A stretch of 64,000 nt of DNA from an uncultured Lachnospiraceae bacterium (GCA_910577105.1 CAJTMB010000007.1:1-64000), one strand, 5' to 3'; shown: positions 51,925-61,101, counted from the stretch's first letter. Numbers and translations are program-made. The notes: generated by a model not told the origin, from the letters alone.

Positions 51925-53187
51925 CTAATGCTTTAAAGGATTTTTATAAAATTCTTTTATTTCTTCATATCCCTGTGAGGTAAACTGTTCTTTCTGGAAT
52001 TTCTTGTTTTTGTTCATGCGGGCCACAAGCACCTGCCTTCCACTCTCCCTTTCCCTTTGCGCCTCGGCAATCACTTTACACAACTCCTGGCCCGACACGC
52101 CTTTTTCAATTAAAAAAGCAGTCTTAACAGGCTTGGCAGGTATTTTGAACCCTTTTTCCATAAGCAGCAGTACAATTCTTTCAAATCCAATGGAAAAGCC
52201 GCAGGCCGGCACATCCGTGCCTGTAAACTTCCCTACCATTTTATCGTACCTGCCGCCTCCGCCGCAGCTTCCGCCAAATTCCGGCATTGCAATTTCAAAA
52301 ATGGTACCGGTGTAATAACTCATCCCGCGCACCAGCGTCGGGTCAAATACCAAATCGAAGGTGTCCGCCTTGGTTGCCCTCACACTGTCCAAAATCTCCG
52401 TAAAGGAATCCATCACATCTGTTTCCAGATGCTCTTTTAAAGTATCCGCCAAAAATGCCGGACCGTTATCTGCCTTTTCTACTTCTGTAAACAGATACAG
52501 GTATCTGTCACACATCTCTTTCGAATATCCTGCCTCCAAAAGTTCGGCCTTTACGCCGTCCATACCGATTTTATCCATCTTATCCAGCGTGATGAACACA
52601 CTGTCAAAGGACTCCTCAGGAAATCCTGCATAAGCCGCCATGGCTTTCAAAATCCGCCTGTCATTGATGCGTATCTGAAAATTGTCAAATCCCAGCCTGC
52701 TGATGGTTGTTGTGGTAGCCAGAATCAGCTCTATTTCCGCCAGGTTGGATGCCTCCCCCAGAATATCAATATCACACTGCATAAACTGACGGTACCTGCC
52801 CCGCTGGGGCTTATCCGCCCTCCAGACATTGCCCATCTGCAAAGCCTTAAAAGGCGAAGGCAGGTTCGCGGCATTGTTGGAATAAAAACGGACAAGGGGT
52901 ACTGTCAAATCATAACGGAGGCCTCCGTCTGTCAAATCGCTTTCCGTTTCCGCCATCTCCAGATTCAGTTTTTCCCCTCTTTTTAATATCTTGAAAATCA
53001 GCTTTTCATTTTCACCGCCCTGCTTGCTGCTTAGATTCGCAATATTCTCCACACAGGGGGTTTCTATCGGGGTAAACCCGAATTTGCCATAGGTATCCTT
53101 GATAATACTGATAACATAATCCCTGATTTCCATCTCTGCCGGCAGAATATCCTTCATGCCGGTAGTCGGTTTCTTATTAAGAGCCAT
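51925..53187 (-). CDS. hisS: Histidyl-tRNA synthetase
   Basis: Class II synthetase charging tRNA-His. 420 residues: N-terminal GMKDILPAEM, motif 1 FTPIETPCVEN, motif 2 GRYRQFMQCDIDILG, histidine A motif LVRGMSYYTGTIFEI, motif 3 ACGFSIGFERIV and the C-terminal anticodon-binding domain. No T-box was recognised in the 175 bp upstream. The order hemZ-hisS-aspS is common in Clostridia. Confidence 0.97.
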   Translation of the reverse strand: MALNKKPTTGMKDILPAEMEIRDYVISIIKDTYGKFGFTPIETPCVENIANLSSKQGGENEKLIFKILKRGEKLNLEMAETESDLTDGGLRYDLTVPLVRFYSNNAANLPSPFKALQMGNVWRADKPQRGRYRQFMQCDIDILGEASNLAEIELILATTTTISRLGFDNFQIRINDRRILKAMAAYAGFPEESFDSVFITLDKMDKIGMDGVKAELLEAGYSKEMCDRYLYLFTEVEKADNGPAFLADTLKEHLETDVMDSFTEILDSVRATKADTFDLVFDPTLVRGMSYYTGTIFEIAMPEFGGSCGGGGRYDKMVGKFTGTDVPACGFSIGFERIVLLLMEKGFKIPAKPVKTAFLIEKGVSGQELCKVIAEAQRERESGRQVLVARMNKNKKFQKEQFTSQGYEEIKEFYKNPLKH

Positions 53188-53362
53188 ATCTTCCTCATTT
53201 CCGCACTATGCTTATTGTTTTTCTCTTTTCTTTCCTATACTTACAAAAGTTTACACTGATTTGTCCCGTATTTCAAGCAGAGATTCATCCATTTACCTCT
53301 ATATTTTCCGTTGCTGCCGGAAAAACCCCACAGCAGCCGGTTCAAAATGCGTGCCGGGTTCC

Positions 53363-54841
53363 TCACTGATAATCCTGTAATAATTCTTGCTTTCTTTCTA
53401 TCATTTCCTCTATTCTCTCGATATACTGGACAACATCCTTCACATTCTCGCACCTCTCAATCCGTCCGTCGGGATAAACCCTTTTGGAGATGCTGCCTGC
53501 GCCCAAAGCCATAATAGTCTGCTTTTCCTCCATAATAAGAATATTGTAAAGTCCGTAACAGCCTTCCCTGGCATAACCTACATTTTCAAAGTTTCCCGAC
53601 ATATTTTTCTGCCGGTAAAGGTAATACGGCTGCATGTGCATCTTTGCAGCGCCGTCCGCCGCAATTTTCATGGTGGCGTCAGTGTTGCAGAGGGTTTGTA
53701 TGCCGTTTTCCTGAATCCATGCATTCATCCCTGAAGCCCTTTTAATGGCAAGGGAATGCACCGTCAGAGAATCCGGCTTTAATACAGCAATCCTGTCCAC
53801 CGTATTCTGTATATCCTCCGCCGTTTCACCCGGCAGCCCGAGAATGATATCCATGTTGATGTTAAAATCCCCGACTGAGCGTGCCAGCCGGTACGCCTCA
53901 TCCACCTGCTCTACCGATGCCTGCCTGCCAATCAAATGTAAGGTCTCCTGTTTCATGGTCTGCGGATTGATGCTGATACGGTCCACATGATGCTTTTTCA
54001 GCACTTCCAGCTTTTCTCTTGTAATGCTGTCCGCCCTTCCGGCTTCCACGGTAAACTCCTGAACCGTGGAAAAATCAAATATATCCCGCAATGCCGTAAG
54101 CAGCCTGTCAAGCTGTCCTGCCTCAAGGGTTGTAGGCGTACCGCCTCCTATGTATACACTGTCCAATGTTTTATCCTGACAGGCTTTTCGGGTATACCGC
54201 ATTTCTTTAATCAGACAGTCAATGTACTCCTCCACCCTATCCTTATGCCTGCTTATGGGATAGGAAGTAAAGGAACAGTACAGACAGGTGGTCGGGCAGA
54301 AAGGAATCCCGATATACAGGCTGTAGCCATGCGCAAAGTGGACGGAAGAAAGCAGTTCCTTTTCCCTTTTTGCAATATCCACCCCCAACTCCGCCTTTTT
54401 TCTGCTGACAAAATATTCCGTCTGCATTTTGAGAATGACAGCTTCCTCCTTTTCCCCCTTCTCCAAAAGTTCCATGGCAATTTTGGTGGGACGGATACCG
54501 GTCAGGTTACCCCATGGCAGTTCTTTTCCCGTATAATCGACAAGGGAAGTATACAGAAAACGTTTGAATGCCGCCTTATATGACTTTGCATCCTTTTGCT
54601 CTTCACCGTCTTTTACAATCTGCCAGTTATACGGGCGCAGTTCGTCGCCTGTTCCAAAATAAAGCGAAGCACCCTCATTATTTAAGTTTACCGTAAGTTT
54701 CACTTCCGCTTTCCAGATGTTTTGTTTGTCCGCACCGGTGTCAGGTGTCAGGACCTTAACATCTTCATTGGGGAAAAATGCCTTTACAATGGAATGGATG
54801 TCATATTCAAAACGGGTTTTATTTACTTTCACTACAAACAT
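53363..54841 (-). CDS. hemZ: Coproporphyrinogen dehydrogenase HemZ
   Basis: Radical SAM protein of the oxygen-independent coproporphyrinogen oxidase group; in heme-poor anaerobes the real substrate is unclear. 492 residues from ATG 54841 behind GTGGAGG; a longer frame to 54883 lacks support. N-terminal domain of about 160 residues, then YIGIPFCPTTCLYCSF (CxxxCxxC variant), YIGGGTPTTLEAGQL, FTVEAGRADSIT, RISINPQTM, NMDIILGLPGET and a C-terminal HemN-like part. It lies 175 bp before hisS. Confidence 0.92.
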   Translation of the reverse strand: MFVVKVNKTRFEYDIHSIVKAFFPNEDVKVLTPDTGADKQNIWKAEVKLTVNLNNEGASLYFGTGDELRPYNWQIVKDGEEQKDAKSYKAAFKRFLYTSLVDYTGKELPWGNLTGIRPTKIAMELLEKGEKEEAVILKMQTEYFVSRKKAELGVDIAKREKELLSSVHFAHGYSLYIGIPFCPTTCLYCSFTSYPISRHKDRVEEYIDCLIKEMRYTRKACQDKTLDSVYIGGGTPTTLEAGQLDRLLTALRDIFDFSTVQEFTVEAGRADSITREKLEVLKKHHVDRISINPQTMKQETLHLIGRQASVEQVDEAYRLARSVGDFNINMDIILGLPGETAEDIQNTVDRIAVLKPDSLTVHSLAIKRASGMNAWIQENGIQTLCNTDATMKIAADGAAKMHMQPYYLYRQKNMSGNFENVGYAREGCYGLYNILIMEEKQTIMALGAGSISKRVYPDGRIERCENVKDVVQYIERIEEMIERKQELLQDYQ

Positions 54842-54906
54842 ATTAACCTCCACGATTCCACTTAGCGAAATGCCCTTTGGCATGAGTGTTGGGAGTTCTT
54901 CTCACA

Positions 54907-55971
54907 TTATTGCTTTCCTCCAAGACCATATCGCAGGGTATGATATACTGTTACCAGAACTTCTATCAAAAGGATAAAAATAATAATAATCAGACATATA
55001 TTGGGCACTCCGTGGATAATTCCCGTGTCCCAATATCTCATTATATCATAATTCCCAAAAAAGTCTTCTCCTTTTATGGCTGCAACAGAGGACATTAAGT
55101 CCGGGTTAAAGAGCAGGTTTCCTTTTAATAGGATAACGGCACTTACGATACTGACTGCATTGCACACAATATTGACCCACATGACAAAGAAATTGTAATG
55201 GCCGACCAGCAGTTTAACAAAATCAACAATAACACCCATGGAAAAGGATATTACCATTAGCGGCAGCGTTCTGTTCCAGAATGCCATATTGAAAAGAGGA
55301 ATCACAACCATCTGTCCGCCCGCATCTTTGAGCCAGATGCCAAGATTATCGGAAGCGCACACAAATAACGCAGTAAACAATACACCGAATATAACCCCCG
55401 CCATACTGTCTCCCCTCTTAATAACAGCCTTTTCGTAAGGAATCTGCGGCAGCTTGCTGATGTTCCACGCACTCTGCTCCTTTAACTTCACCTGATTTCT
55501 CTCCATAAGCCAGAATACCAGGGTTACGACGCCAAACACTTCCAGAAGGGCTGCCAGAACTGCACCCAAATCAATAACCGACTCTGTTATCAAATGTATC
55601 CAGTCATGCAGGGACGCAGCTGAAAAAGAAAAGCAGACGCTGAGCAGAACGGACACTCCCATTCCAATCCCGACACCAAATAATACAATCTTTAATACCT
55701 GGCAATATAAAACATAATACTCTCCGCCAATTAATCTGTCCCCTTCCCCCCTGTACCTTGATGCCAGCTTTGCCGGGGCTCCCAGTTCCTCCAGCACCTT
55801 TTCGGGAATGGACTCTGGATTTTCTCCCTCCTGTTCCCTTTCTTCCATCATATCCTCAATCAGGGTGCGAAGCTCTTCTTCGATATCCTTTCTCTGCTTT
55901 TCAGGCAGTCTTCTCGTCACATCATAAAGATATCTTTTAACCAGTTTTTCCTTAACGTCTTCACTCTTCAT
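54907..55971 (-). CDS. HAAS-domain membrane protein in a PadR operon
   Basis: 354 residues from ATG 55971 (AAGAGGTG upstream); a start at 56007 would overlap padR further. The N-terminal ~75 residues form a charged helical HAAS-type domain (VKRYLYDVTRRLPEKQRKDIEEELRT, IPEKVLEELGAPAKLASRYRG), typical of proteins paired with PadR regulators. About six membrane helices follow. No enzyme motif is visible. It overlaps padR by 11 bp, so the two are translationally coupled; probably an envelope sensor or regulated membrane protein. Confidence 0.85.
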   Translation of the reverse strand: MKSEDVKEKLVKRYLYDVTRRLPEKQRKDIEEELRTLIEDMMEEREQEGENPESIPEKVLEELGAPAKLASRYRGEGDRLIGGEYYVLYCQVLKIVLFGVGIGMGVSVLLSVCFSFSAASLHDWIHLITESVIDLGAVLAALLEVFGVVTLVFWLMERNQVKLKEQSAWNISKLPQIPYEKAVIKRGDSMAGVIFGVLFTALFVCASDNLGIWLKDAGGQMVVIPLFNMAFWNRTLPLMVISFSMGVIVDFVKLLVGHYNFFVMWVNIVCNAVSIVSAVILLKGNLLFNPDLMSSVAAIKGEDFFGNYDIMRYWDTGIIHGVPNICLIIIIFILLIEVLVTVYHTLRYGLGGKQ

Positions 55972-56335
55972 CTGCCCCACCTCTTCTTTCTTCTTTTTTT
56001 TCTTCACCCAAAAGCTTCTGCATACAGTCCGTCATTTCCATCCACTGTTTCAGCAGGCTCTCATACACGATATTTCCCAAAACTGTCCTTTTGTAATATT
56101 TCCGCGGCTTGCTGCCATCCGTTTCCCATTCACTGACCAAAATTTTTTGTTTTTCCAGCCTTCTCAGCAAGGGATACAAGGTATTGGTATCCACCCTGAT
56201 TCCCTTGTCCTCCATACACTTCACCAGTGTATAGCCGTATTGCGGCGTACCCAGCCGGCTTAATACACTTAAAACCAAGGTTCCTCTTCTTAATTCCTGC
56301 GTCAATGACTGGATTATTTCTTCTAGTTCATCCAT
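55961..56335 (-). CDS. PadR-family transcriptional regulator
   Basis: 124-residue winged-helix repressor with the PadR core: LRRGTLVLSVLSRLGTPQYGYTLVK, DTNTLYPLLRRLEKQKILVSEWE and PRKYYKRTVLG, and a C-terminal dimerisation helix. A perfect dyad in its own promoter is the likely autoregulatory operator. It controls at least the downstream HAAS membrane protein gene, which it overlaps. Confidence 0.95.
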   Translation of the reverse strand: MDELEEIIQSLTQELRRGTLVLSVLSRLGTPQYGYTLVKCMEDKGIRVDTNTLYPLLRRLEKQKILVSEWETDGSKPRKYYKRTVLGNIVYESLLKQWMEMTDCMQKLLGEEKKEERRGGADEE

Positions 56336-56412
56336 AATATCCTCCGTGCCTCCTCTGGCGGCTTACATAGATATGAAAAACGCTGTCCTTTGCGTTTGCG
56401 GTTTCCACTTAT

Positions 56413-56442
56413 AATATACTGTACGTCACACAGTATTGTCAA
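56413..56442 (-). promoter_or_regulatory. padR promoter with embedded operator
   Basis: On the minus strand TTGACA (56437-56442) and TATATT (56413-56418) are 18 bases apart. A perfect dyad ATACTGT-N7-ACAGTAT (56416-56436) fills the spacer. Binding of the PadR product here would block polymerase directly. Confidence 0.8.
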
Positions 56443-56538
56443 TATAATAATATTTATTTTTTAAAATATTATTATAAACAACAGGTAAAATCACATAATC
56501 AAGGGTATAAATTGGTATGACATGGAGAATTAACGGAA

Positions 56539-56732
56539 ATGACTGAGATAAGGTTTTATGAAAATGCTGATGATGAATTGCTTAAAATTGCTGTAATCAT
56601 ATCTAAATCACAAAAAAATTTGTATTCTGTAAACACAAAAGCAGGGATACATGGGAAATTCCCGGAGGGCATCGGGAAGCACAGCACCCGATAATTTTAA
56701 CGGCTGTGAAACTTTCGGAATGCTGTTTTTGA
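56539..56732 (+). pseudogene. Decayed NUDIX hydrolase fragment
   Basis: From ATG 56539 the frame reads MTEIRFYENADDELLKIAVI, a typical start of NUDIX hydrolases of this group. At a run of seven A (56612-56618) the frame breaks. In the next frame (from 56619) FVFCKHKSRDTWEIPGGHREA follows, giving most of a NUDIX N-terminal half, with the NUDIX box then decaying (ILTAVKLSECCF, stop at 56730). The C-terminal half is missing. One extra A would join the two frames. The other parts of 56336-56818 hold the padR promoter and an unrecognised tail. Confidence 0.8.
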
Positions 56733-56818
56733 AAAATCCCGAATATCTGCATCTTCAGAATTTACCGATTCCTCTATAGGTTGCTGATACTTTTCGTAAA
56801 CCTTTGAGGCGGCTATCT

Positions 56819-57448
56819 TTAGAAAAAAGGATTGTACTTCTTCTCGTGCTCCACCGTGGTGCTTTCTCCGTGTCCCGGATAAAGCTGCACATTTTCGGGC
56901 AGCACAAAAATCTTTTCTTTCACGGAAGAGATAAGTTCTCTGCTGCTTCCTGTGGGAAAATCGGTTCTTCCCACGGATTCCAGAAATATCGTATCCCCGC
57001 AAACCAAGAATCCGGCATCGGAAAAATAATAACAGCAGCTTCCTGCCGTATGTCCCGGAGTGGCAATTACTTTACAGGTAATGTCTGCAATGGTAAGCTC
57101 TTCCCCGTCTTTTACATATACATCCGGCACTACCGTATATGCCCTGCCCGCCTGGGCGGATACATTGAGTCCGGCATCTTCACACAACTGCTTTTCCGCT
57201 TCAAGCGCATATATTTTGGCGCCGGAAAGTTCCCTCAATGCATTGGCTCCCCAGATATGGTCAAAATGCCCGTGTGTCAGGAGAATGCCTGCCACACGAA
57301 ACCCTTTTTCTTTTAACGCCCCGTAAATCCTGTCCCCTTTATCAGCCGGGTCCACCACGACTGCGTCACCCAAGCCCTCATTATATAGAAAATAGCAGTT
57401 AGTTGCATAAACGCCCAACACCATACGACCAATTTTCAACTGTGCCAT
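56819..57448 (-). CDS. MBL-fold metallo-hydrolase, glyoxalase II-like
   Basis: 209-residue metallo-beta-lactamase fold hydrolase; substrate unknown, possibly a thioester. Metal-binding motifs: LLTHGHFDHIWGANAL (HxHxDH), TPGHTAGSCCYY, VCGDTIF and YPGHGESTTVEHEK. Cytosolic. Its ATG overlaps the relA stop by one base (TGATG), so the two are translationally coupled; the relA-MBL-hemZ order is common in Clostridia, interrupted here by the PadR pair and the NUDIX remnant. Confidence 0.93.
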   Translation of the reverse strand: MAQLKIGRMVLGVYATNCYFLYNEGLGDAVVVDPADKGDRIYGALKEKGFRVAGILLTHGHFDHIWGANALRELSGAKIYALEAEKQLCEDAGLNVSAQAGRAYTVVPDVYVKDGEELTIADITCKVIATPGHTAGSCCYYFSDAGFLVCGDTIFLESVGRTDFPTGSSRELISSVKEKIFVLPENVQLYPGHGESTTVEHEKKYNPFF

Positions 57449-59754
57449 CAGCCCCTTGTCCTTTCTATGTCCATGACATTTTCCACTGTTTTAATTTTCT
57501 CGATAATCCTGTTCAATTCTTCCCTGCTGCTGATTTCAAAGGAAGTCTGAAGCGTTGCAATCCCCTGCTTGTTCGTTCTTGTATTCATGGAAAGAATATC
57601 AATGTTTTTCTCGGTAAGCGCTTTGGAAATATCTGCCAGAAGACCATTCCTGTTTTGTGCATAAATGATTATCTCCGCAAAATACTTTCCACCTTCACCA
57701 CTTTCATCCGGTTCCTGCCAATCTGCCTCAATCAACCTTGACCTCTCGATTTCCGGAAGGTTCAAAACATTGACACAGTCCGTCCTGTGAATGGAAATCC
57801 CACGTCCCCTTGTGACAAAACCAACTATCTCATCTCCGGGAACAGGGGAACAGCACTTGGAAAACCTGACAGATACATCCGTTATGCCCTTGACCATAAT
57901 ACCGCTTCCGTATTTTGCAGCCTGCGGACGGAACATCTGGACATTTTCTGAAATAGATGCCAATACTTCTTCATTGGTCAATTCTTTTTTATTATCCCTG
58001 TCGTAATACTCGAGCATCTTATTGACTATCTGGCCTTCTTTTAGCGCTCCATGACCAATAGCTGCCAATACTGCATCCCAGCTTTGGAATCCGTATTTCC
58101 TCTGAATGGCATTCATATATTCCGGAATCTGTATATCTGACAAGACAATGTTCTTTGTTTTACAATAATTTGCAAGTAACTCCTTGCCCCTTACGATATT
58201 TCCCTCTTTAAATTCATTTTTAAACCATTGGTTGATTTTATTTTTAGCCTGCGTACTCTTGACAATGTTAAGCCAGTCACGGCTGGGACCTTTTGAATTT
58301 TGGGAAGTAATAATCTCAATCCTATCCCCGTTCTTAATCACATAGTCAATCGTCACCAGTTTGCCGTTTACCCTTGCTCCCACCATCTTGTTACCAACCG
58401 CACTGTGGATATTGTATGCAAAATCAATCGGTGTAGAGCCGGCGGGAAGGTTTTTCACGTCTCCGCTGGGTGTAAAACAATAAACATTGTCGGAAAATAA
58501 GTCCAAATCATTTTTTAACAGGTTCATGAACTCCCTGTTATCGGAGGTATCCCTCTGCCATTCCAGAATCTGTCTCAGCCAGGTCAGCTTTTCTTCCTCC
58601 TGACTCTCTGCTTTTTTACCGTCAGAAGCCTCCTTATATTTCCAGTGCGCCGCAATACCGTATTCAGCCGCCTTGTGCATCTCAAAAGTACGAATCTGGA
58701 CTTCAAACGGCTGCCCTGCCGAACCGATAAGCGTGGTATGAAGGGATTGGTACATATTAGCCTTGGGCATGGCAATATAATCTTTAAAACGTCCCGGAAT
58801 CGGCTTATACATTTCATGGATAACCCCCAAAGCCGCATAACAGTCCTTCACGGAATCCACGATAATCCTGACCGCAAACAAATCATATATCTGGTCAAGT
58901 GTTTTATTTTGGTTTTTCATTTTTTTGTATATGCTGAAAAAATGTTTGACACGTCCGTCAATTTCTGCCTGAATACCTGCATTCCTGACATGTTTACTTA
59001 CTTCACTCACGATTCCCGCAATATATTTTTCCCTAACGCTTTTCCTTACGGCTATTTTTTCAACCAAATCATAGTAAGCTTCCGGCTCCAGGTATTTTAA
59101 GGACAAATCATCCAGTTCCACCTTAATTTTGGAAATACCCAGTCTCTGGGCAATGGGAGAATATACTTCAATGGTTTCCTTGGCAATTCTCTGCTGACTT
59201 TCCGGCTTCTGGTACTTTAAGGTACGCATGTTATGCAGGCGGTCTGCCAGTTTAATAATAATGACACGAATGTCTTTTGCCATTGCCAGAAACATTTTGC
59301 GAAGATTTTCCGCCTGCATCTCCAGCCTCGCATCACTTTCCGAGCCAATGCCGCTGCTTAACGGAATATTTTCCAGTTTTGTGACACCATCTACCAGCTG
59401 GGAAACTTCAATACCGAATTCAGCCGTAATTTCTTCCTCCGTCATGACTGTGTCTTCCACCACATCATGAAGAAGCCCTGCTACAATAGTTTCCTTATCC
59501 ATTTCCAAATCAGCCAGAATAATGGCAACATACAAGGGATGGATAATATAAGGCTCACCGGACTTACGCTGCTGGTTCTTATGGGCCTCACCGGCAACAT
59601 TGTATGCCTTTTCAATCAGGGAAATGTCATCTGACGGATGGTATTTCTGCACACGGTTAACAAGCGCCTGATATAATTCATCGGGCGTCATGAATTCCCT
59701 TAATTCACTTATCCTGTCATTTTCCAAGACAATTTCATTTTTTTCTTCTGTCAT
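57448..59754 (-). CDS. relA: Bifunctional (p)ppGpp synthetase/hydrolase
   Basis: Stringent-response enzyme. 768 residues: HD hydrolase domain with IHPLYVAIILADLEM and LLHDVVEDT (metal-binding HD), KLADRLHNMRTL; synthetase domain with KHFFSIYKKMKNQNKTLDQIYDLFAVRIIV and ANMYQSLHTTLIG, FEVQIRTFEMHKAAEYGIAAHWKYKE; TGS domain (YCFTPSGDVKNLPAGSTPIDFAY); and a C-terminal ACT domain (NRNGLLADISKALTEKNIDI). Both active sites look intact. It lies 41 bp after apt. Confidence 0.97.
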   Translation of the reverse strand: MTEEKNEIVLENDRISELREFMTPDELYQALVNRVQKYHPSDDISLIEKAYNVAGEAHKNQQRKSGEPYIIHPLYVAIILADLEMDKETIVAGLLHDVVEDTVMTEEEITAEFGIEVSQLVDGVTKLENIPLSSGIGSESDARLEMQAENLRKMFLAMAKDIRVIIIKLADRLHNMRTLKYQKPESQQRIAKETIEVYSPIAQRLGISKIKVELDDLSLKYLEPEAYYDLVEKIAVRKSVREKYIAGIVSEVSKHVRNAGIQAEIDGRVKHFFSIYKKMKNQNKTLDQIYDLFAVRIIVDSVKDCYAALGVIHEMYKPIPGRFKDYIAMPKANMYQSLHTTLIGSAGQPFEVQIRTFEMHKAAEYGIAAHWKYKEASDGKKAESQEEEKLTWLRQILEWQRDTSDNREFMNLLKNDLDLFSDNVYCFTPSGDVKNLPAGSTPIDFAYNIHSAVGNKMVGARVNGKLVTIDYVIKNGDRIEIITSQNSKGPSRDWLNIVKSTQAKNKINQWFKNEFKEGNIVRGKELLANYCKTKNIVLSDIQIPEYMNAIQRKYGFQSWDAVLAAIGHGALKEGQIVNKMLEYYDRDNKKELTNEEVLASISENVQMFRPQAAKYGSGIMVKGITDVSVRFSKCCSPVPGDEIVGFVTRGRGISIHRTDCVNVLNLPEIERSRLIEADWQEPDESGEGGKYFAEIIIYAQNRNGLLADISKALTEKNIDILSMNTRTNKQGIATLQTSFEISSREELNRIIEKIKTVENVMDIERTRG

Positions 59755-59795
59755 CTGTCATCATTTCCTTGCACTGATTAATATTTTGGTCCAGA

Positions 59796-60320
59796 TTACT
59801 TTCCTTCATAAACAATGGCGGCTTCCATACGGTATCCTTTCAGGCGTTCCCTTCCCTTTAAACCTGCAAGTTCCATCAGAAATACCATTCCGACCACTTC
59901 ACCGCCCAGAGACTCTATCAGCTTAATCATGGCTTCCGTGGTACCTCCTGTGGCAATTAAATCATCCACAATAAGTACCTTCTGGCCGGGTTTGATGGAA
60001 TCTTTGTGCATTTCTATGACAGCCTTGCCATATTCCAAATCATATTCCTTTTCCACTGTTTCACAGGGAAGCTTTCCCTTTTTTCTGATTAACACAAAGG
60101 GTTTGTGGTTATTATATGCAATCGGCGTACCAAAAATAAATCCTCTGGACTCGGCCCCCGCTACCACGTCATAGTCCAAATCCTTAATCAAATCCTGCAT
60201 GGTATCGATTGCCAGCTGCAATCCGTCCGCATCCTGCAGCACGCTGGTAACATCCCTGAAAATAATGCCCTTCTCCGGGAAATCCGGTATACTTCTGACA
60301 TATTCCTCCAATTTTTTCAT
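59796..60320 (-). CDS. apt: Adenine phosphoribosyltransferase
   Basis: Salvages adenine to AMP with PRPP. 174 residues from ATG 60320 (GAGG 8 bases upstream); a GTG three codons earlier sits in the ribosome site. Motifs: SIPDFPEKGIIFRDVT, VVAGAESRGFIFG, FVLIRKKGKLP, and the PRPP loop VLIVDDLIATGGTTEA. It is the first gene of the apt-relA-MBL operon, with its own strong promoter. Confidence 0.97.
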   Translation of the reverse strand: MKKLEEYVRSIPDFPEKGIIFRDVTSVLQDADGLQLAIDTMQDLIKDLDYDVVAGAESRGFIFGTPIAYNNHKPFVLIRKKGKLPCETVEKEYDLEYGKAVIEMHKDSIKPGQKVLIVDDLIATGGTTEAMIKLIESLGGEVVGMVFLMELAGLKGRERLKGYRMEAAIVYEGK

Positions 60321-60360
60321 AACAGCCACCTCTTTCGTTTTTTCGATATAAATTTATAAT

Positions 60361-60389
60361 ATTATAGTCTCTTTTTCATAGAAAGTCAA
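60361..60389 (-). promoter_or_regulatory. Promoter of the apt-relA operon
   Basis: On the minus strand TTGACT (60384-60389), 17 bases, TATAAT (60361-60366), about 35 bases before the apt start. Palindromic copy C begins only 20 bases upstream of the -35. Confidence 0.85.
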
Positions 60390-60408
60390 AAAATATTGAT
60401 TTTAACTC

Positions 60409-60579
60409 CCGCATTTTTGCTGGCGGTGCGCAGGCACATTTGATTCCATAAAGGACCGTGTAAAAACACCGGTACTTAGAGGTTGTTTTTCAACCTCTTA
60501 TGTACCGCTGTGTTTTTACCCGAGTGAGAACGTGTCCTGTTGGAACAAATGTGCCTGCGCGCCGCCAGCAAAAATGCGG
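60409..60579. repeat. Long palindromic intergenic element, copy C
   Basis: 171 bp. Tip CCGCATTTTT pairs with AAAAATGCGG, then GCTGGCGG-T-GCGCAGGCACA pairs with its complement apart from one G-T. The core is almost identical to copies A and D: TTTGATTCCATAAAGGACC, GTAAAAACACCGGTACTTAG, a GAGGTTG-TTTTT-CAACCTC hairpin, GTACCGCTGTGTTTTTACCC, GAGTGAGAACG and TGTCCTGTTGGAACAAATG. It lies 9 bases after the stop of the 60589 gene and just upstream of the apt promoter. Confidence 0.92.
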
Positions 60580-60588
60580 AAGTTTTCA

Positions 60589-61101
60589 CTATTTTTCCAG
60601 CCCCACCTGTTTTAGGCAGTATTCCCCGTATTTCACATTTTCCTTATAATCCGGGGCTTTGCACAAAGACAAAAGCATATTTTTGTATTTTAAAGTATAT
60701 TCCGCATATTCACTGTCATTCCTTCCATTTTCTTCCGCTGCCGCAAAAACAAGATACCGGTGGCTGCACTCATATATTTCCATGCGTTCCCATATGTATT
60801 CAAATTCCGGTTCGTAGTTCCCGTTCTGTTCCATGACCCCTGCAAGTGTACCGTAATCTCCTCTGTTTACATAGGATTCCGCCCTTGCATACCTTTCCCC
60901 GATAGTCCTGTCTTTTTCCTCTGCAAATATTTTAAAGATGATTCCGCAAAGAATAATCAACTGTAAAATCAGAACAGCAGATGTTAAATACGTAAATACC
61001 AGCTTAAACGTGAGTTTCTTCTTATACTCCCACTTTACATAAATATTAAAGTAAAACATCGCAATTCCTATCAGCAGAATGATAATCATTTTTATGGTCA
61101 T
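60589..61101 (-). CDS. Hypothetical membrane protein, GDYG-type domain
   Basis: 170 residues, not recognised. Two N-terminal membrane helices (about 3-20 and 33-57) separated by a short basic loop (KWEYKKKL), then a hydrophilic helical domain. This contains RGDYGTLAGVMEQNGNYEPE, which resembles TGDYGALCEYMEKESLYGIR in the 61766 product; both continue with Tyr/Glu-rich helices, so the two are probably distant paralogues. The ATG overlaps the end of the 61098 gene by 4 bp. Confidence 0.8.
   Translation of the reverse strand: MTIKMIIILLIGIAMFYFNIYVKWEYKKKLTFKLVFTYLTSAVLILQLIILCGIIFKIFAEEKDRTIGERYARAESYVNRGDYGTLAGVMEQNGNYEPEFEYIWERMEIYECSHRYLVFAAAEENGRNDSEYAEYTLKYKNMLLSLCKAPDYKENVKYGEYCLKQVGLEK

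Noticed and set aside
53188..53362. T-box leader before hisS
   Set aside because: No T-box consensus (GGTGGnACCGCG type) or specifier loop could be found on the minus strand.
56697..57002. A complete 101-codon gene after the MBL hydrolase
   Set aside because: Most of the frame overlaps the MBL gene in another frame and there is no ribosome site; only its non-overlapping tail is noted as possible debris.
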